Assembly (NCBI GenBank): GCA_902812455.1
Contig: CADDZH010000014.1
Location: 1 to 64,000 of the forward strand
Length of the DNA: 64,000 nucleotides
DNA from: Chloroflexota bacterium
GTDB taxonomy: Bacteria > Chloroflexota > Ktedonobacteria > Ktedonobacterales > Ktedonobacteraceae
Reading direction: 5' to 3'
Shown here: positions 16,827 to 25,374 of the stretch, one piece after another
How the letters are laid out: every line of letters begins with the position of its first letter
How positions within the stretch are numbered: position 1 is the stretch's first letter
Translations under genes and position numbers: made by a program
Notes under the pieces: model-generated
What the model was told of the DNA's origin: nothing
The model's input: only the letters and a program-made list of their open reading frames with translations
The model's database searches: none

Positions 16827-18476
16827 ATGTCAACAACAATTTCACAAACGCATCCATCACGGGTAGCTAAGACCAAGCCTCGCTCCCCATACTGGCAGAC
16901 TGCTTTGATGTGGGGGGCAGTGCTGGCCCTCATTGTCGTTGCTATCGCTATGCGGCTGTATAACCTGGATAAACTCTTTGATTACGATGGATACGATGAG
17001 GGCGTTTACTGGCAAACTTTGCGCGCTATGAGCGCAGGCTATGGGCTTTATGGGCAGATATTTTATTCGCAGCCGCCATTCTTCCTGCTCTCCGTCTATC
17101 CCTTCTTTGTGCTTTTTGGCCACACTATCTGGTCTGCGCGGCTCGGCGTCGCCGTGGTGTCGCTGCTTGGCTTGCCCGGCGCCTATTTGCTCGGCAAGTC
17201 GTTAAGCGGGCGCGTTGGCGCTATCGCTGCTATGCTCTTGCTCATCGTAAATCCCCTCTACCTGGCCGAGTCCCAGATACTGCAGGCCGAAGCTTCATCA
17301 GTCGCGTTTTCACTGCTGGCAGTAGGCGCTGCCTACATGTGGTGGAAGCAGCCAGGCGGACGCAAAGGCATAGCCATGGCGATTCTCTGTGGTATTGCAC
17401 TTCCCCTCGGAATTTTGTGTAAGCTGCTCAGTATCACCACCATTGTCCCCACCGGCATGCTGCTGCTCGCTCGCCTGTGGCAAATCTGGCGCAAGCGGCC
17501 AGGCGCAACGACAGGCAGCCTTCGCTCTATTGTTATTGCCATTGCCGTGTGCATCGTTACCGCTCTTCTCGTGCTTCTCCCTTTTCTTGGCTCATATCAG
17601 GCGCTGTTGCAACAGGTAGTGGCCTTTCATGATACAGCCAAAACCGTGCTTATTAGCGAGCAGATAACAAATAAAACCACGTTGCGTCTCTTCCTGGCAT
17701 CAAACCTGCTGCTCGTGCTTACTGCCGCCTTCGGTAGCGTTGTGGCACTGCTTCGCCGTGACTGGCGCATCATCCCGCTGGTCGCCTGGTTCCTTGTGAC
17801 TTTCTACGTCCTCTGGATACAGGTTCCCCTCTTCTACCGCCATGCTATCGCCCTGATCCCAGCATTGATCGCCATGGCAGTTATAGGCATAGGAAACATA
17901 GCCAGCATAGCGGAAGGGACGAGGGCACAAGGGCAAGGCGCAAGGTTCCCACGCCACGTTACGCCACCCACGGCTTCGATACATCGAGCCTCTACTGCCC
18001 CTACGGGTGACGCTCCATCTCCCCTAAGAACACTCAATATTGCGGCTCCGCTGATAGCCATCGTCCTTATCTTGATCATCGCTGTATCCAGCATCCCGCA
18101 GGACTATAACCACTACCGGTCGCTTGCCCAGCAAGGCAGCAGCCTGTCCACGCAACTGGAGGCCCGCATCGCACACGATCTCCAGAACGCTACGAAACCT
18201 GGCCAGCTCGTTATCACCGATGGACAGTTTGTAGCCGGCCTGGCAGATCGCTCGACACCACCATTGCTCGTCGATACATCTACTGTACGTATCACCAGCG
18301 GCTACCTGACGCTGCAACAACTGATCTCCGCAGCCTCACAGCCGCAAGTTCAGGCCGTGCTGTTTTTTTCGTCTCGTCTTTCAGAAAAGCCCGTAGCAGC
18401 ATTCCATACCTGGGTTGCCCGGCACTTCCATCTCCTCCATAGATATGGGCCAGGCATAGAGCTATGGGTCAAATAA
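16827..18476 (+). CDS. GT39/ArnT-like membrane glycosyltransferase
   Basis: 549 residues with about 10 membrane helices. After the first helix comes RLYNLDKLFDYDGYDEGVYW, where the DYDGYDEG acidic motif matches the catalytic Asp-rich first loop of GT39/GT83 enzymes (protein mannosyltransferase and ArnT-like). These use polyprenyl-phosphate sugars and glycosylate targets outside the membrane. An exported C-terminal domain follows the last helix. Residues about 362-400 (starting GTRAQGQGARF) are basic and Pro/Thr-rich, unlike the rest, and coincide with a repeat-derived insertion at 17911-18026. Neighbours are the FtsH-like protease and an LCP-family protein, consistent with envelope assembly. 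Confidence 0.85.
   Translation: MSTTISQTHPSRVAKTKPRSPYWQTALMWGAVLALIVVAIAMRLYNLDKLFDYDGYDEGVYWQTLRAMSAGYGLYGQIFYSQPPFFLLSVYPFFVLFGHTIWSARLGVAVVSLLGLPGAYLLGKSLSGRVGAIAAMLLLIVNPLYLAESQILQAEASSVAFSLLAVGAAYMWWKQPGGRKGIAMAILCGIALPLGILCKLLSITTIVPTGMLLLARLWQIWRKRPGATTGSLRSIVIAIAVCIVTALLVLLPFLGSYQALLQQVVAFHDTAKTVLISEQITNKTTLRLFLASNLLLVLTAAFGSVVALLRRDWRIIPLVAWFLVTFYVLWIQVPLFYRHAIALIPALIAMAVIGIGNIASIAEGTRAQGQGARFPRHVTPPTASIHRASTAPTGDAPSPLRTLNIAAPLIAIVLILIIAVSSIPQDYNHYRSLAQQGSSLSTQLEARIAHDLQNATKPGQLVITDGQFVAGLADRSTPPLLVDTSTVRITSGYLTLQQLISAASQPQVQAVLFFSSRLSEKPVAAFHTWVARHFHLLHRYGPGIELWVK
17911..18026. repeat. Composite repeat inserted in the glycosyltransferase reading frame
   Basis: It begins GGGACGAGGGCACAAGGGCA, as in the family D repeats. 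It then has a CTTCGATACATCGAG palindrome and a CTACTGCCCCTACGGGTGA end like family C. The reading frame stays open through it. It falls in a loop after a membrane helix. Confidence 0.6.
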
Positions 18477-18497
18477 CATAGAGTAGGAGATTTCATC

Positions 18498-18620
18498 ATG
18501 CAGAGAAAAAGAACCTTTAGTCCTATGGAAATTGCGCTGCTCGTTGTCCTCGTTGGCTCGCTCATCATGTCCTTTTTACAGGCGCGCCGCGAGGAACAGG
18601 CACATAATAGAGAGCCGTAG
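18498..18620 (+). CDS. Small single-span membrane protein (40 aa)
   Basis: A short frame directly after the glycosyltransferase gene, with TAGGAGA at good spacing before the ATG. It reads MQRKRTFSPMEIALLVVLVG, continues as one hydrophobic helix to about residue 27, and ends in a charged tail (QARREEQAHNREP). The positive N-terminus and single helix suggest an inner-membrane microprotein, possibly a partner of the glycosyltransferase. The TAG stop is the first part of a GTAGGGA repeat start, so the tail may have been cut by a repeat. Confidence 0.55.
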   Translation: MQRKRTFSPMEIALLVVLVGSLIMSFLQARREEQAHNREP

Positions 18621-18866
18621 GGACGGGAGTGGATTTACAGGGGTAGGTTTTTACGTGGATCCGCCTGGGAAGGGATCGTACCCGTAGGGGCAAGGAGGGG
18701 ATGCGGACGGGTGGAAGGGGCCTTGCGCTTGCCCTCGCGCCCTCGTGCCCCCTCGCTGCTCCCTCCAAAAGTCCTAGAGCCGGAAGCAAACTCTCACAGA
18801 TAGTGATATTTCTGTTCCTCTGCTCGTTATAATGAGAGAAAACAATATCCTAAGAGGAATAGTTTT
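18621..18866. repeat. Intergenic region with family D repeat copy 2
   Basis: GTAGGGGCAAGGAGGGGATG at 18680, then GGGGCCTTGCGCTTGCCCTC to about 18755, the same segment order as 9418-9483. A TATAAT hexamer at 18828-18833 lies 34 bp before the LCP gene, but a good -35 box was not found. Confidence 0.65.
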
Positions 18867-20636
18867 ATGTCATTATATGCTTCTCAAGGCAATGAGAATC
18901 ATCCAGAGCAGCTATCATCGATCGATGACTGGTCGTCTGAGGACACACGATCAGATCTTCCGGTTGCACAGCTTCGAGAAGCACCCGCGCTACACATTAC
19001 GCACCGCTCCTGGGGTACCGGTCTCCTATCAAAATGGAAAGCCAGCCAGGCAAAACAATCCTATTCCAACGGGCACACAGCCCAGGCATCGCTGGCAGAG
19101 CAAGATACACTCGAACAGCCCTCTATTCAAGAGTCGCTTGTTCCCCTCAATATAGAGAGTGTACAACCGCTTTCGCAGGCTCAGGGGCCGGCACTAGCAT
19201 TTTACCCACAAGCAGCTTCTTTCTCCGGGCCGGCACCTGGTGCACCCGTGCTGGCTCCCCCGCGAGAAAACTGGCAAGTGATGCAACCTCTGGCAGGGCT
19301 TTCGCCTTTTACACAACCCCCTGCAGGCAATGGCCACTACCCGCAGAAAAGGGCGCACAAGAAAAAGAGACGTTTTCCAATCTGGGCACGAGTAGCAGTA
19401 GCCATGTTGCTGGTGTTGCTGGCTATAACCGGAAGCGGCCTATACTACTACTATGCGAACTTTGCTACTCCCCTTAGCCATATTACCGGCCAGACTGTCG
19501 TGCGTCTCAAAGGCGATAGCGCTCCTAACCAGCGAGGTGATAATACGAGCGGCAGCATCTTGAGTGGTGGTCGTATTAATATTCTCTTGCTGGGTAGCGA
19601 TGATGACTACAAAAGCGTGCATATCTATGGTGGCATCCTCTCCCAGACCGATATCGTCGTTTCCATCGATCCTACCACGAAGAGCGTCGCCATGCTCTCT
19701 ATTCCCCGCGATTCATGGGTCGATGTGCCTGGATTTGGCATGCATAAGCTCGACCAGGCATTCCTGCTAGGTGGAGGAGGAGCGCAAGGGGCAGCGCTGG
19801 TTATGGCCACGATTCACCAGAATTTTGGTATCTATATCGATCACTATGCCTGGGTTGGCCTTACCGGCTTCGTCAATGTGATTAATACCGTTGGCGGCAT
19901 CGATATTGACGTGCTCCACCCCATCACCGATGACTCTTATCCCGACGATATGGGCAAAGGCGCCAGCGATCCCTTTGCTTACAAGCGCCTCTATATTGCA
20001 CCCGGGCCCCAGCACCTGACGGGGCTGACCGCTCTGGAATACGTGCGTTCCCGGCATGCTGACCTTATCGGCGATTTTGGCCGCTCTGCCCGCCAGCAGC
20101 AGATACTCGATCAGCTCAAATATAAGCTAGATAACCCGGACATCCTGGGAGAGCTTCCTGCCATTGCTAAAGACCTGGATGGCTATGTCAAAACGGATAT
20201 GCAACTGCAAGATGTCTTCGATCTCGTCTACTTTGCAAAATCGCTCAACGAGAGTGGTATTGGGCGCTATACTCTTGGCCCTCCATATTCAACTACGGCC
20301 AATTTGAATACTTCAGCAGGCGTCCAGAGCGTTGTCATCCTGGATTGCTCAAAGGTTCAACCCCTGATCGCAAAGGTCTTTAATCTGGGCGATCAGGCAA
20401 CTTGCCAGCAGGTGGACCCAAACAATCCCGATGCGGTACCAGGCACATCACAGCCAGTGTCGTCAATGCCGCAGGCTTCTACCCCTGCCAGCAATCCTTT
20501 GCAGGTGGTAAACCAGGTGGCTCAAATCAGCACGCTGAGTATTGGCAGTGGCAACTACAATGTTCTGGGAATCCATAGCCTGCTCGATTTGCTCTTCCTG
20601 GTAGTCTTTGAATCACCGGCGGCGCTTGAAGTATGA
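18867..20636 (+). CDS. LytR-CpsA-Psr (LCP) family cell-wall ligase
   Basis: 589 residues after AAGAGGAATAG and ATG. A long Gln/Ser/Pro-rich cytosolic N-terminus (about 165 residues) ends in a basic stretch (KRAHKKKRRF). One membrane helix at about 172-195 is followed by the exported LCP domain. That domain shows NILLLGSDDD, then TDIVVSIDPTTKSVAMLSIPRDSWVDVPG with the conserved pyrophosphate-binding Arg, VGGIDIDV, and YVRSRHAD-x-x-GDFGRSARQQQIL. LCP enzymes transfer polyprenyl-linked glycopolymers onto peptidoglycan. A C-terminal region with CSKVQPLIAKV and a Ser/Pro-rich tail follows. The long N-terminal extension is unusual, although such extensions are common in this lineage. Confidence 0.93.
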   Translation: MSLYASQGNENHPEQLSSIDDWSSEDTRSDLPVAQLREAPALHITHRSWGTGLLSKWKASQAKQSYSNGHTAQASLAEQDTLEQPSIQESLVPLNIESVQPLSQAQGPALAFYPQAASFSGPAPGAPVLAPPRENWQVMQPLAGLSPFTQPPAGNGHYPQKRAHKKKRRFPIWARVAVAMLLVLLAITGSGLYYYYANFATPLSHITGQTVVRLKGDSAPNQRGDNTSGSILSGGRINILLLGSDDDYKSVHIYGGILSQTDIVVSIDPTTKSVAMLSIPRDSWVDVPGFGMHKLDQAFLLGGGGAQGAALVMATIHQNFGIYIDHYAWVGLTGFVNVINTVGGIDIDVLHPITDDSYPDDMGKGASDPFAYKRLYIAPGPQHLTGLTALEYVRSRHADLIGDFGRSARQQQILDQLKYKLDNPDILGELPAIAKDLDGYVKTDMQLQDVFDLVYFAKSLNESGIGRYTLGPPYSTTANLNTSAGVQSVVILDCSKVQPLIAKVFNLGDQATCQQVDPNNPDAVPGTSQPVSSMPQASTPASNPLQVVNQVAQISTLSIGSGNYNVLGIHSLLDLLFLVVFESPAALEV

Positions 20637-20692
20637 TCTTGTCTATCATTAAGGATAATCAGTATAAAATGGTTCTAGATTAAGAAGCGACA

Positions 20693-21943
20693 ATGAAAAA
20701 ATCTCATCTTTCCTGGCATATATTCCTCTTGCTTGCCCTGCTGGCAATCACCCTGCAAGGATGCCTCGGTATCGGTGGCAATAGCAACGGCAACTTTAAA
20801 CAGATCAATACCGGCAATAATCAAACCCTGGGCGTCAATAACCAGGCCCTCTTCAAAGGAAAAATTTACTTTACGCAGAATCGCCACCTGTTTGTGATTG
20901 ATGGCTCGCGCAATATCAAGCAGTTGACTTTCACGGGCGATGTGCGCGACCCCGCAGTTTCCCCCGATGGCAAATGGGTTGCTTTCATCCTTCGCTACTA
21001 CGACTACTCCAACCTGGAATATATGTCCACCAGCGGCGGCCCCTGGCACATACTGATGGATGGCAACGGCGCATTTATCCCCAATGGCAATTTTCCACCC
21101 AAGGCCACATACAACTGGTATGCTCAGCCCGCCTGGTCACCCGATGGCAAGACCATCATCTTCCTGAGCGACCTGCAAAAACTCTACGACTGGGCCAATT
21201 ATCCCTATGGCGACCTGGGACCGGATTTTGACCAGTCCCCTTTCCTCGATTTGCAGGTCTTCTCTATTCCGTTCCCCAATTCGCTATCCAGGCAATATGT
21301 GGAACAAAACAACATTGTCGCTTATGCCAGCTACGGTGATGGCGGAGACCGTGACCCCAGCTATCGCCCAGGCCACCCAGACCAGATCATCTATACTCAC
21401 TACACCTATGATACCTCGCGAACCCAGCAAGTCATCCAGCTCTATATGGAAGACCCGACCGCTATTGTCAATCATCCTGAGATGCACTACCATCCCGGCG
21501 ACCCCGGCCAGGAATTTAGCCCTGCCGTCGCCGTCACCCCTCCATCCACTTCGGTAGCCAATCTTGAGCCAGCCTTTTCGCCAGACGGCAAGCATATCGC
21601 TTATGTCCGCCGCATCGATGCGACGCATATGGGCCTCTACGTGATGCCGGTCCCGCCAGATAGTATCACCACAGACCCCAATAACCCTGCTGTGCAGCAA
21701 GAAGCCCTGCAGGCCTACCAAAAATCGAACCTGCTTGTCGAAAGCGAGTTCGTCAGCCAGCCGGTCTGGTCGCCAGATGGCACACAGCTCGCCTACGTAG
21801 CCTACAGCAACAACGAGTTCGATATCTGGCTGGCAAACCTGAGCTACAATGCCAAAACAGGCGCCTACAGCGTCAAAGGCAGCCTGATACCTCTCACCAG
21901 CGGGGGTATCGATGCCGATTCGCGCCCCTGCTGGATATCATAG
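20693..21943 (+). CDS. Lipoprotein with PD40/TolB-like beta-propeller
   Basis: 416 residues with a lipoprotein signal: KK at the start, a hydrophobic core, and the lipobox LQGC with Cys 24. The mature part carries repeated WD40-like (PD40) motifs: VSPDGKWVAFI, WSPDGKTIIFLSD, FSPDGKHIAYVRR and WSPDGTQLAYVAY, interrupted by longer loops. This points to a surface-anchored beta-propeller, structurally like the TolB C-terminal domain but without the TolB N-terminal domain, so it is probably a binding or scaffold protein. It follows the LCP gene by 56 bp on the same strand, with probable co-transcription. Confidence 0.85.
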   Translation: MKKSHLSWHIFLLLALLAITLQGCLGIGGNSNGNFKQINTGNNQTLGVNNQALFKGKIYFTQNRHLFVIDGSRNIKQLTFTGDVRDPAVSPDGKWVAFILRYYDYSNLEYMSTSGGPWHILMDGNGAFIPNGNFPPKATYNWYAQPAWSPDGKTIIFLSDLQKLYDWANYPYGDLGPDFDQSPFLDLQVFSIPFPNSLSRQYVEQNNIVAYASYGDGGDRDPSYRPGHPDQIIYTHYTYDTSRTQQVIQLYMEDPTAIVNHPEMHYHPGDPGQEFSPAVAVTPPSTSVANLEPAFSPDGKHIAYVRRIDATHMGLYVMPVPPDSITTDPNNPAVQQEALQAYQKSNLLVESEFVSQPVWSPDGTQLAYVAYSNNEFDIWLANLSYNAKTGAYSVKGSLIPLTSGGIDADSRPCWIS

Positions 21944-21974
21944 GGATCTGTCAATATTTATTGACTGATAAAAA

Positions 21975-22079
21975 CCTGGCCCCCACAAGGGAGGCCAACG
22001 TGCCAATGAATTGGCACTCTACTGCATCTCACACTTGCGATGAGGGGAAATGTAGTGACCCTCCTTGTGAGGGTCAGGT
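21975..22079. repeat. Two family B repeats between convergent genes
   Basis: CCTGGCCCCCACAAGGGAGG starts at 21975, and an inverted, diverged copy (ATGTAGTGACCCTCCTTGTG, then AGGGTCAGG) is at 22050-22079. They lie between the convergent lipoprotein gene and CoxG-like gene. No T-run follows either hairpin, so a terminator role is unproven. Confidence 0.75.
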
Positions 22080-22107
22080 ATGGGGTCAGGCCTGATCTGG
22101 TTTCCGA

Positions 22108-22563
22108 TTATGCAGTAACAGCGCTGACCTGCTTCTCAAAGTTCTGGAAGAACTGGTCAAGGCCCTTTTTCACTGCACCCTTGAGGATGAACTCAGGAGT
22201 AGCGGCGAGCTTGCCCTCTATTTCAGCATGCGCATTGTAGTTCAGATTAGTAAAGCCGGCTTCTTCCGCCAGGTCAACAGCACATCTTGCCGTGATAGAG
22301 CCTAGCGAACTCTTCGGCTCGGCAATATAGACAAGATGTGTTGGCGGAACAACCTCGGCCGTTTGCAAAAACACTCTGTAAGGCCCCTTGAAGCCAGGAA
22401 TGCCTGTCGTGATACGTAGTCTGAGTTGCTGGCCGGCCGGTGTATCCACCAGCTCGGCGCTCTCACACCCTGGGATGCTGTTCTTGAGCACCTCAGGATT
22501 GAGCAACGCTGCAAAAACTTGTGGACTGGATGCTTTAATCTTCTGGTTTCCTGCAATATCCAT
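22108..22563 (-). CDS. CoxG-like SRPBCC-family protein
   Basis: 151 residues forming one START/SRPBCC helix-grip unit: SPQVFAALLNPEVLKNSIPG, then beta strands and a long C-terminal helix (GAVKKGLDQFFQNFEKQVSA). The NPEVLKNSIPGCESAE pattern is typical of carbon monoxide dehydrogenase subunit G (CoxG) and relatives. No coxLMS genes are present, so a direct role in CO oxidation is not supported. CoxG-like proteins also occur as general lipid or membrane-associated factors. Single gene, transcribed toward the PD40 lipoprotein gene. Confidence 0.85.
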   Translation of the reverse strand: MDIAGNQKIKASSPQVFAALLNPEVLKNSIPGCESAELVDTPAGQQLRLRITTGIPGFKGPYRVFLQTAEVVPPTHLVYIAEPKSSLGSITARCAVDLAEEAGFTNLNYNAHAEIEGKLAATPEFILKGAVKKGLDQFFQNFEKQVSAVTA

Positions 22564-22724
22564 GTAACTTTTCTACCCTTTTCTATGTGTTTGTATTAAT
22601 CGCCTCGCTCCGCTGTCAAAAGGCAGCTTCGCGTGGGTCTATTATCCACGATATATCCGCACAGATCAATAGGATCGGGCGGGAAGTACTATAGCGGTAC
22701 TAAGCGGTACTATTAGAAGGATCG

Positions 22725-23669
22725 CTAGTGAACATTCTGCGCTGCTGAGATGATGATAGCAACGACGACGATCACCAGGGCGCAGGCAAGAACTAGCGCT
22801 ACGCCTATTGGAATAAGCACCACTGCTGAGGCCCGTCCACCAGTGAGGCGATGTACCGCCATGATGGCAAAGATCGCCAGGACGACATCGTAGATGTAGC
22901 CGGCTATAGCAAGGATGGGTCCGGCAAAAGGAATCAGGCCCACTATGGCTATAAGAATTCTCAGCGGCACATCAAAGAGCAGAATTGTGTAGCACTGGGT
23001 CACGAATCTGCCCTGACCCCCAAAGGCTCTGGCAAGTCCAAAGAGGATGCCCATCCCGATGAAGAAAAGCAATGGCACAAGAATAATGTTGCCAAGAGAA
23101 GAACCAAGTGTCAGGGCTTGAATGGCCTGCGCCATCGAGGGAGATAGAGCAGGGTTAGAAGTGGTGGTACCGAGTCCCAGGCCCCGGTTGATGAGAACGC
23201 CAAGATAAGAAAGCCCTGCTGTAACAATAGCCAGGAAAATGAGCTGCACCCAGACGATATCCCAGCTCGCCTTGCCCATCTCCGCAGCAAATGTCATAGC
23301 CCCCGGCCTTGTAAGCACCCTGAGATACTGTCCCGGCAACTGGCGAATAGCTTCTCCGAGAGGAAGTGGCCCCTGCGTAAAAGGCATATAGCCGCCTACG
23401 TAGTAGGGTTCACTCGCGGGTGTTGTCGCATACGGATTCTCCGGCGCGTTAGCATAAGGATTCTGCGGCGGCATAGCATACGGGTTCTCAGGTGGTGCCC
23501 CATAGGGATTCTCCGCTGGTGCAACATACAGATTTGGGGGCAGCCCTTCATAAAGAGGCTTGTCGGAGGGGCCAGAAGTATCAGGCGGATGGGCAGCACT
23601 GGGCGTTTCTGTAGGGGCGTTTTCAGGATTATTTGAACCAGGTTGCTCTTGTTCTGGATTCGAAGCCAT
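22725..23669 (-). CDS. Yip1-family membrane protein with NPY-repeat N-terminus
   Basis: 314 residues after GAGGAGGAATATGT and ATG. The N-terminal 105 residues are hydrophilic and contain a tandem repeat of (P/E)NPYAxPP units (residues about 47-85). Four to five membrane helices follow, separated by short loops (such as IVWVQLIFLAIVTAGLSYLG, and a Gly/Phe-rich central loop GLARAFGGQGRF). The RAFGGQGRF segment between helices 2 and 3 fits the Yip1 domain. Function in bacteria is not known. The Tyr-rich repeat may mediate protein contacts. It stands alone. Confidence 0.75.
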   Translation of the reverse strand: MASNPEQEQPGSNNPENAPTETPSAAHPPDTSGPSDKPLYEGLPPNLYVAPAENPYGAPPENPYAMPPQNPYANAPENPYATTPASEPYYVGGYMPFTQGPLPLGEAIRQLPGQYLRVLTRPGAMTFAAEMGKASWDIVWVQLIFLAIVTAGLSYLGVLINRGLGLGTTTSNPALSPSMAQAIQALTLGSSLGNIILVPLLFFIGMGILFGLARAFGGQGRFVTQCYTILLFDVPLRILIAIVGLIPFAGPILAIAGYIYDVVLAIFAIMAVHRLTGGRASAVVLIPIGVALVLACALVIVVVAIIISAAQNVH

Positions 23670-23714
23670 ACATATTCCTCCTCACGAATTGCTTATATTT
23701 GAGGACTTCTCTGC

Positions 23715-23834
23715 ATGTCATGCTGAGCGCGTATAGCTTTGTCATCCTGAACGCAGCGAAGGATCTCTTGATGGGCAGTGGATGCTTCCCCTTCACTGTG
23801 CTCAGGGCTTCAGCTCACGTGCTCAGGGTGACAT
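23715..23834. repeat. Palindromic repeat, family A copy 3 (long form)
   Basis: ATGTCATGCTGAGCGCG at the left and CTCAGGGTGACAT at the right, with an internal TGTCATCCTGAACGCAGCGA unit. It looks like two family A units, one nested in or fused to the other. Confidence 0.75.
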
Positions 23835-23936
23835 GTGATTTCTAGTAATTCCCGATCATGCCTGGTAATGTTCATAAAACCTCATACATGATAGCACAAC
23901 GCATATATCTTGTCGATTTAAAACCAGTTGAGTTGC

Positions 23937-23966
23937 TTGCGCTTCCTTCTAAAAGGTGCGTATAAT
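23937..23966 (+). promoter_or_regulatory. Candidate sigma-A promoter for the leu operon
   Basis: TTGCGC and a perfect TATAAT at 23961-23966 are separated by 18 bp, 75 bp before the leuA ATG. Only the -10 box is strong. Confidence 0.55.
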
Positions 23967-24040
23967 TTTCATAGCAGACAGATTAGATACACAGATCCTG
24001 AGCAGTCGAAACAAAGAAGTTTCGGAAGGAGCTATTGACG

Positions 24041-25243
24041 ATGGCGACAGAACCCCGCATCATCAAATTCTATGAAACGACTCTTCGCGATGGCGAACAA
24101 ACGCCCGGAGTCAACTATTTTCCAGAGGAAAAACTGCGCATTGCCCAGGCGCTGGCGGATATGGGCTTTGACACCATCGATTGTGGTTTCCCCATCTCCT
24201 CACTGGGGGAGTTTGAGGCTGTGCGCTTGATTGCCTCAAAGGTAGACAACGCTGAGATCCTCGCTATCGCACGTGCCAATCCCGTCGATATCGAGCGGGC
24301 CTGGGAAGCGGTGAAAATCGCCGCTCATCCTGCCATCGAGCCGTTTATCAGCACTTCTCCCCTGCACCGCAAAGTGAAGCTCGGCAAGACACGCGAAGAG
24401 GTGCTCGAACTGGCCAAAGCAGCCGTCGCGCAGGGCCGCTCCTATACCGAGAATGTCGACTTCGCCCTGGAAGATACCACGCGAACCGAGCATGACTTTA
24501 TCCTCGAAGTCTGTGAGGCCATTATTAAGGAGGGCGTGCGCTTCATCACCTTATGCGATACCGTTGGCTACGCGCTGCCCTGGGAGTTTGGGAAGCTGGT
24601 CGCTGATGTGAAGCGCGAATTTCCCAATGCCCGCATTTCCGCTCATTGCCACGACGACCTAGGGCTGGCTGTGGCTAATGCCATCGAAGGCCTGCGCAAT
24701 GGGGCTGAGCGGGTCGATACCTGTTTCAACGGCCTGGGCGAGCGGGCAGGCAATGCTGCTACCGAGGACGTTGTGATGGCCATTCGCACTCGCTCCGCCG
24801 ATCTGGGCATGGATGTCAGAGTGGATACAACGAAGATCATCCCCACCAGCCGCTTGATCGCACAGCTTTCGGGCATGGAGCCGCAGTGGACAAAATCGAT
24901 TGTTGGCCGCAACGCCTTTGCGCATGGCGGCGGCATTCACCAGGATGGCGTGCTCAAAGACGCCCGCACCTACGAGATCATGACGCCTGAATCCATTGGC
25001 CTGACTGCCGCAGACCGCCGTATGCACATGGGCAAGCTCTCGGGTCGCGCCGCTCTTGCTGCCCAGTTGCGCGATCTGGGCTACGAGCTGGAAAAAGAGC
25101 AATTGAACCAGGCCTTTGATATGGCAAAGCTACTCCTGGGCAAGAAGAAAGTTCTGGAGGAGATGGACCTGCGCTATATCGCTGAAACTGCTCAAGGCAA
25201 AACAGATGTAACAGTTATATCGGTGGAAACATCGATGAACTGA
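24041..25243 (+). CDS. leuA: 2-isopropylmalate synthase-like enzyme without regulatory domain
   Basis: 400 residues from the ATG at 24041 (GGAAGGA upstream; TTG at 24035 is too close to it). The TIM-barrel HMGL-like domain opens with YETTLRDGEQTPGV. It has the metal ligands in SAHCHDDLGLAVANAIEG and the CoA-side motif FAHGGGIHQDGVLKD, close to LeuA. Condenses acetyl-CoA with a 2-oxoacid, 2-oxoisovalerate in leucine synthesis. Canonical LeuA has about 510 residues with a C-terminal LeuA dimer domain for leucine feedback. That domain is absent, so the enzyme should be leucine-insensitive or act on another substrate, as in homocitrate or citramalate synthases. leuC and leuD follow, and leuB is not in the window. 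Confidence 0.85.
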   Translation: MATEPRIIKFYETTLRDGEQTPGVNYFPEEKLRIAQALADMGFDTIDCGFPISSLGEFEAVRLIASKVDNAEILAIARANPVDIERAWEAVKIAAHPAIEPFISTSPLHRKVKLGKTREEVLELAKAAVAQGRSYTENVDFALEDTTRTEHDFILEVCEAIIKEGVRFITLCDTVGYALPWEFGKLVADVKREFPNARISAHCHDDLGLAVANAIEGLRNGAERVDTCFNGLGERAGNAATEDVVMAIRTRSADLGMDVRVDTTKIIPTSRLIAQLSGMEPQWTKSIVGRNAFAHGGGIHQDGVLKDARTYEIMTPESIGLTAADRRMHMGKLSGRAALAAQLRDLGYELEKEQLNQAFDMAKLLLGKKKVLEEMDLRYIAETAQGKTDVTVISVETSMN

Positions 25244-25307
25244 TCGAGGTGATATAATTTCATTGATATGTTATGTAATGTGGAACGGAGGTTGTTTGAT
25301 ACAACAT

Positions 25308-25334
25308 GGAGGGGCGCAATACGTTGCGCTCCTC
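25308..25334. repeat. Palindromic repeat, family C, between leuA and leuC
   Basis: GGAGGGGCGCAATACGTTGC followed by GCTCCTC. It lies 41 bp before the leuC start, and an open frame through it gives an artefactual longer leuC N-terminus. Confidence 0.7.
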
Positions 25335-25374
25335 TATTATCCCATTGCGCTTGATTCAGACGGAGACCCCAACT

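Larger units (their letters stand above)
23670..24040. other. Divergent intergenic region before the leu operon
   Basis: A 371-bp gap with a family A repeat (23715-23834), a likely sigma-A promoter (23937-23966) and the ribosome site GGAAGGA before leuA. No leucine attenuator peptide or T-box sequence was recognised. Confidence 0.65.

Noticed and set aside
25306..25374. Longer LeuC start
   Set aside because: The extra residues are encoded by a palindromic repeat and leader DNA. Family similarity begins at PKTMFEKIW.
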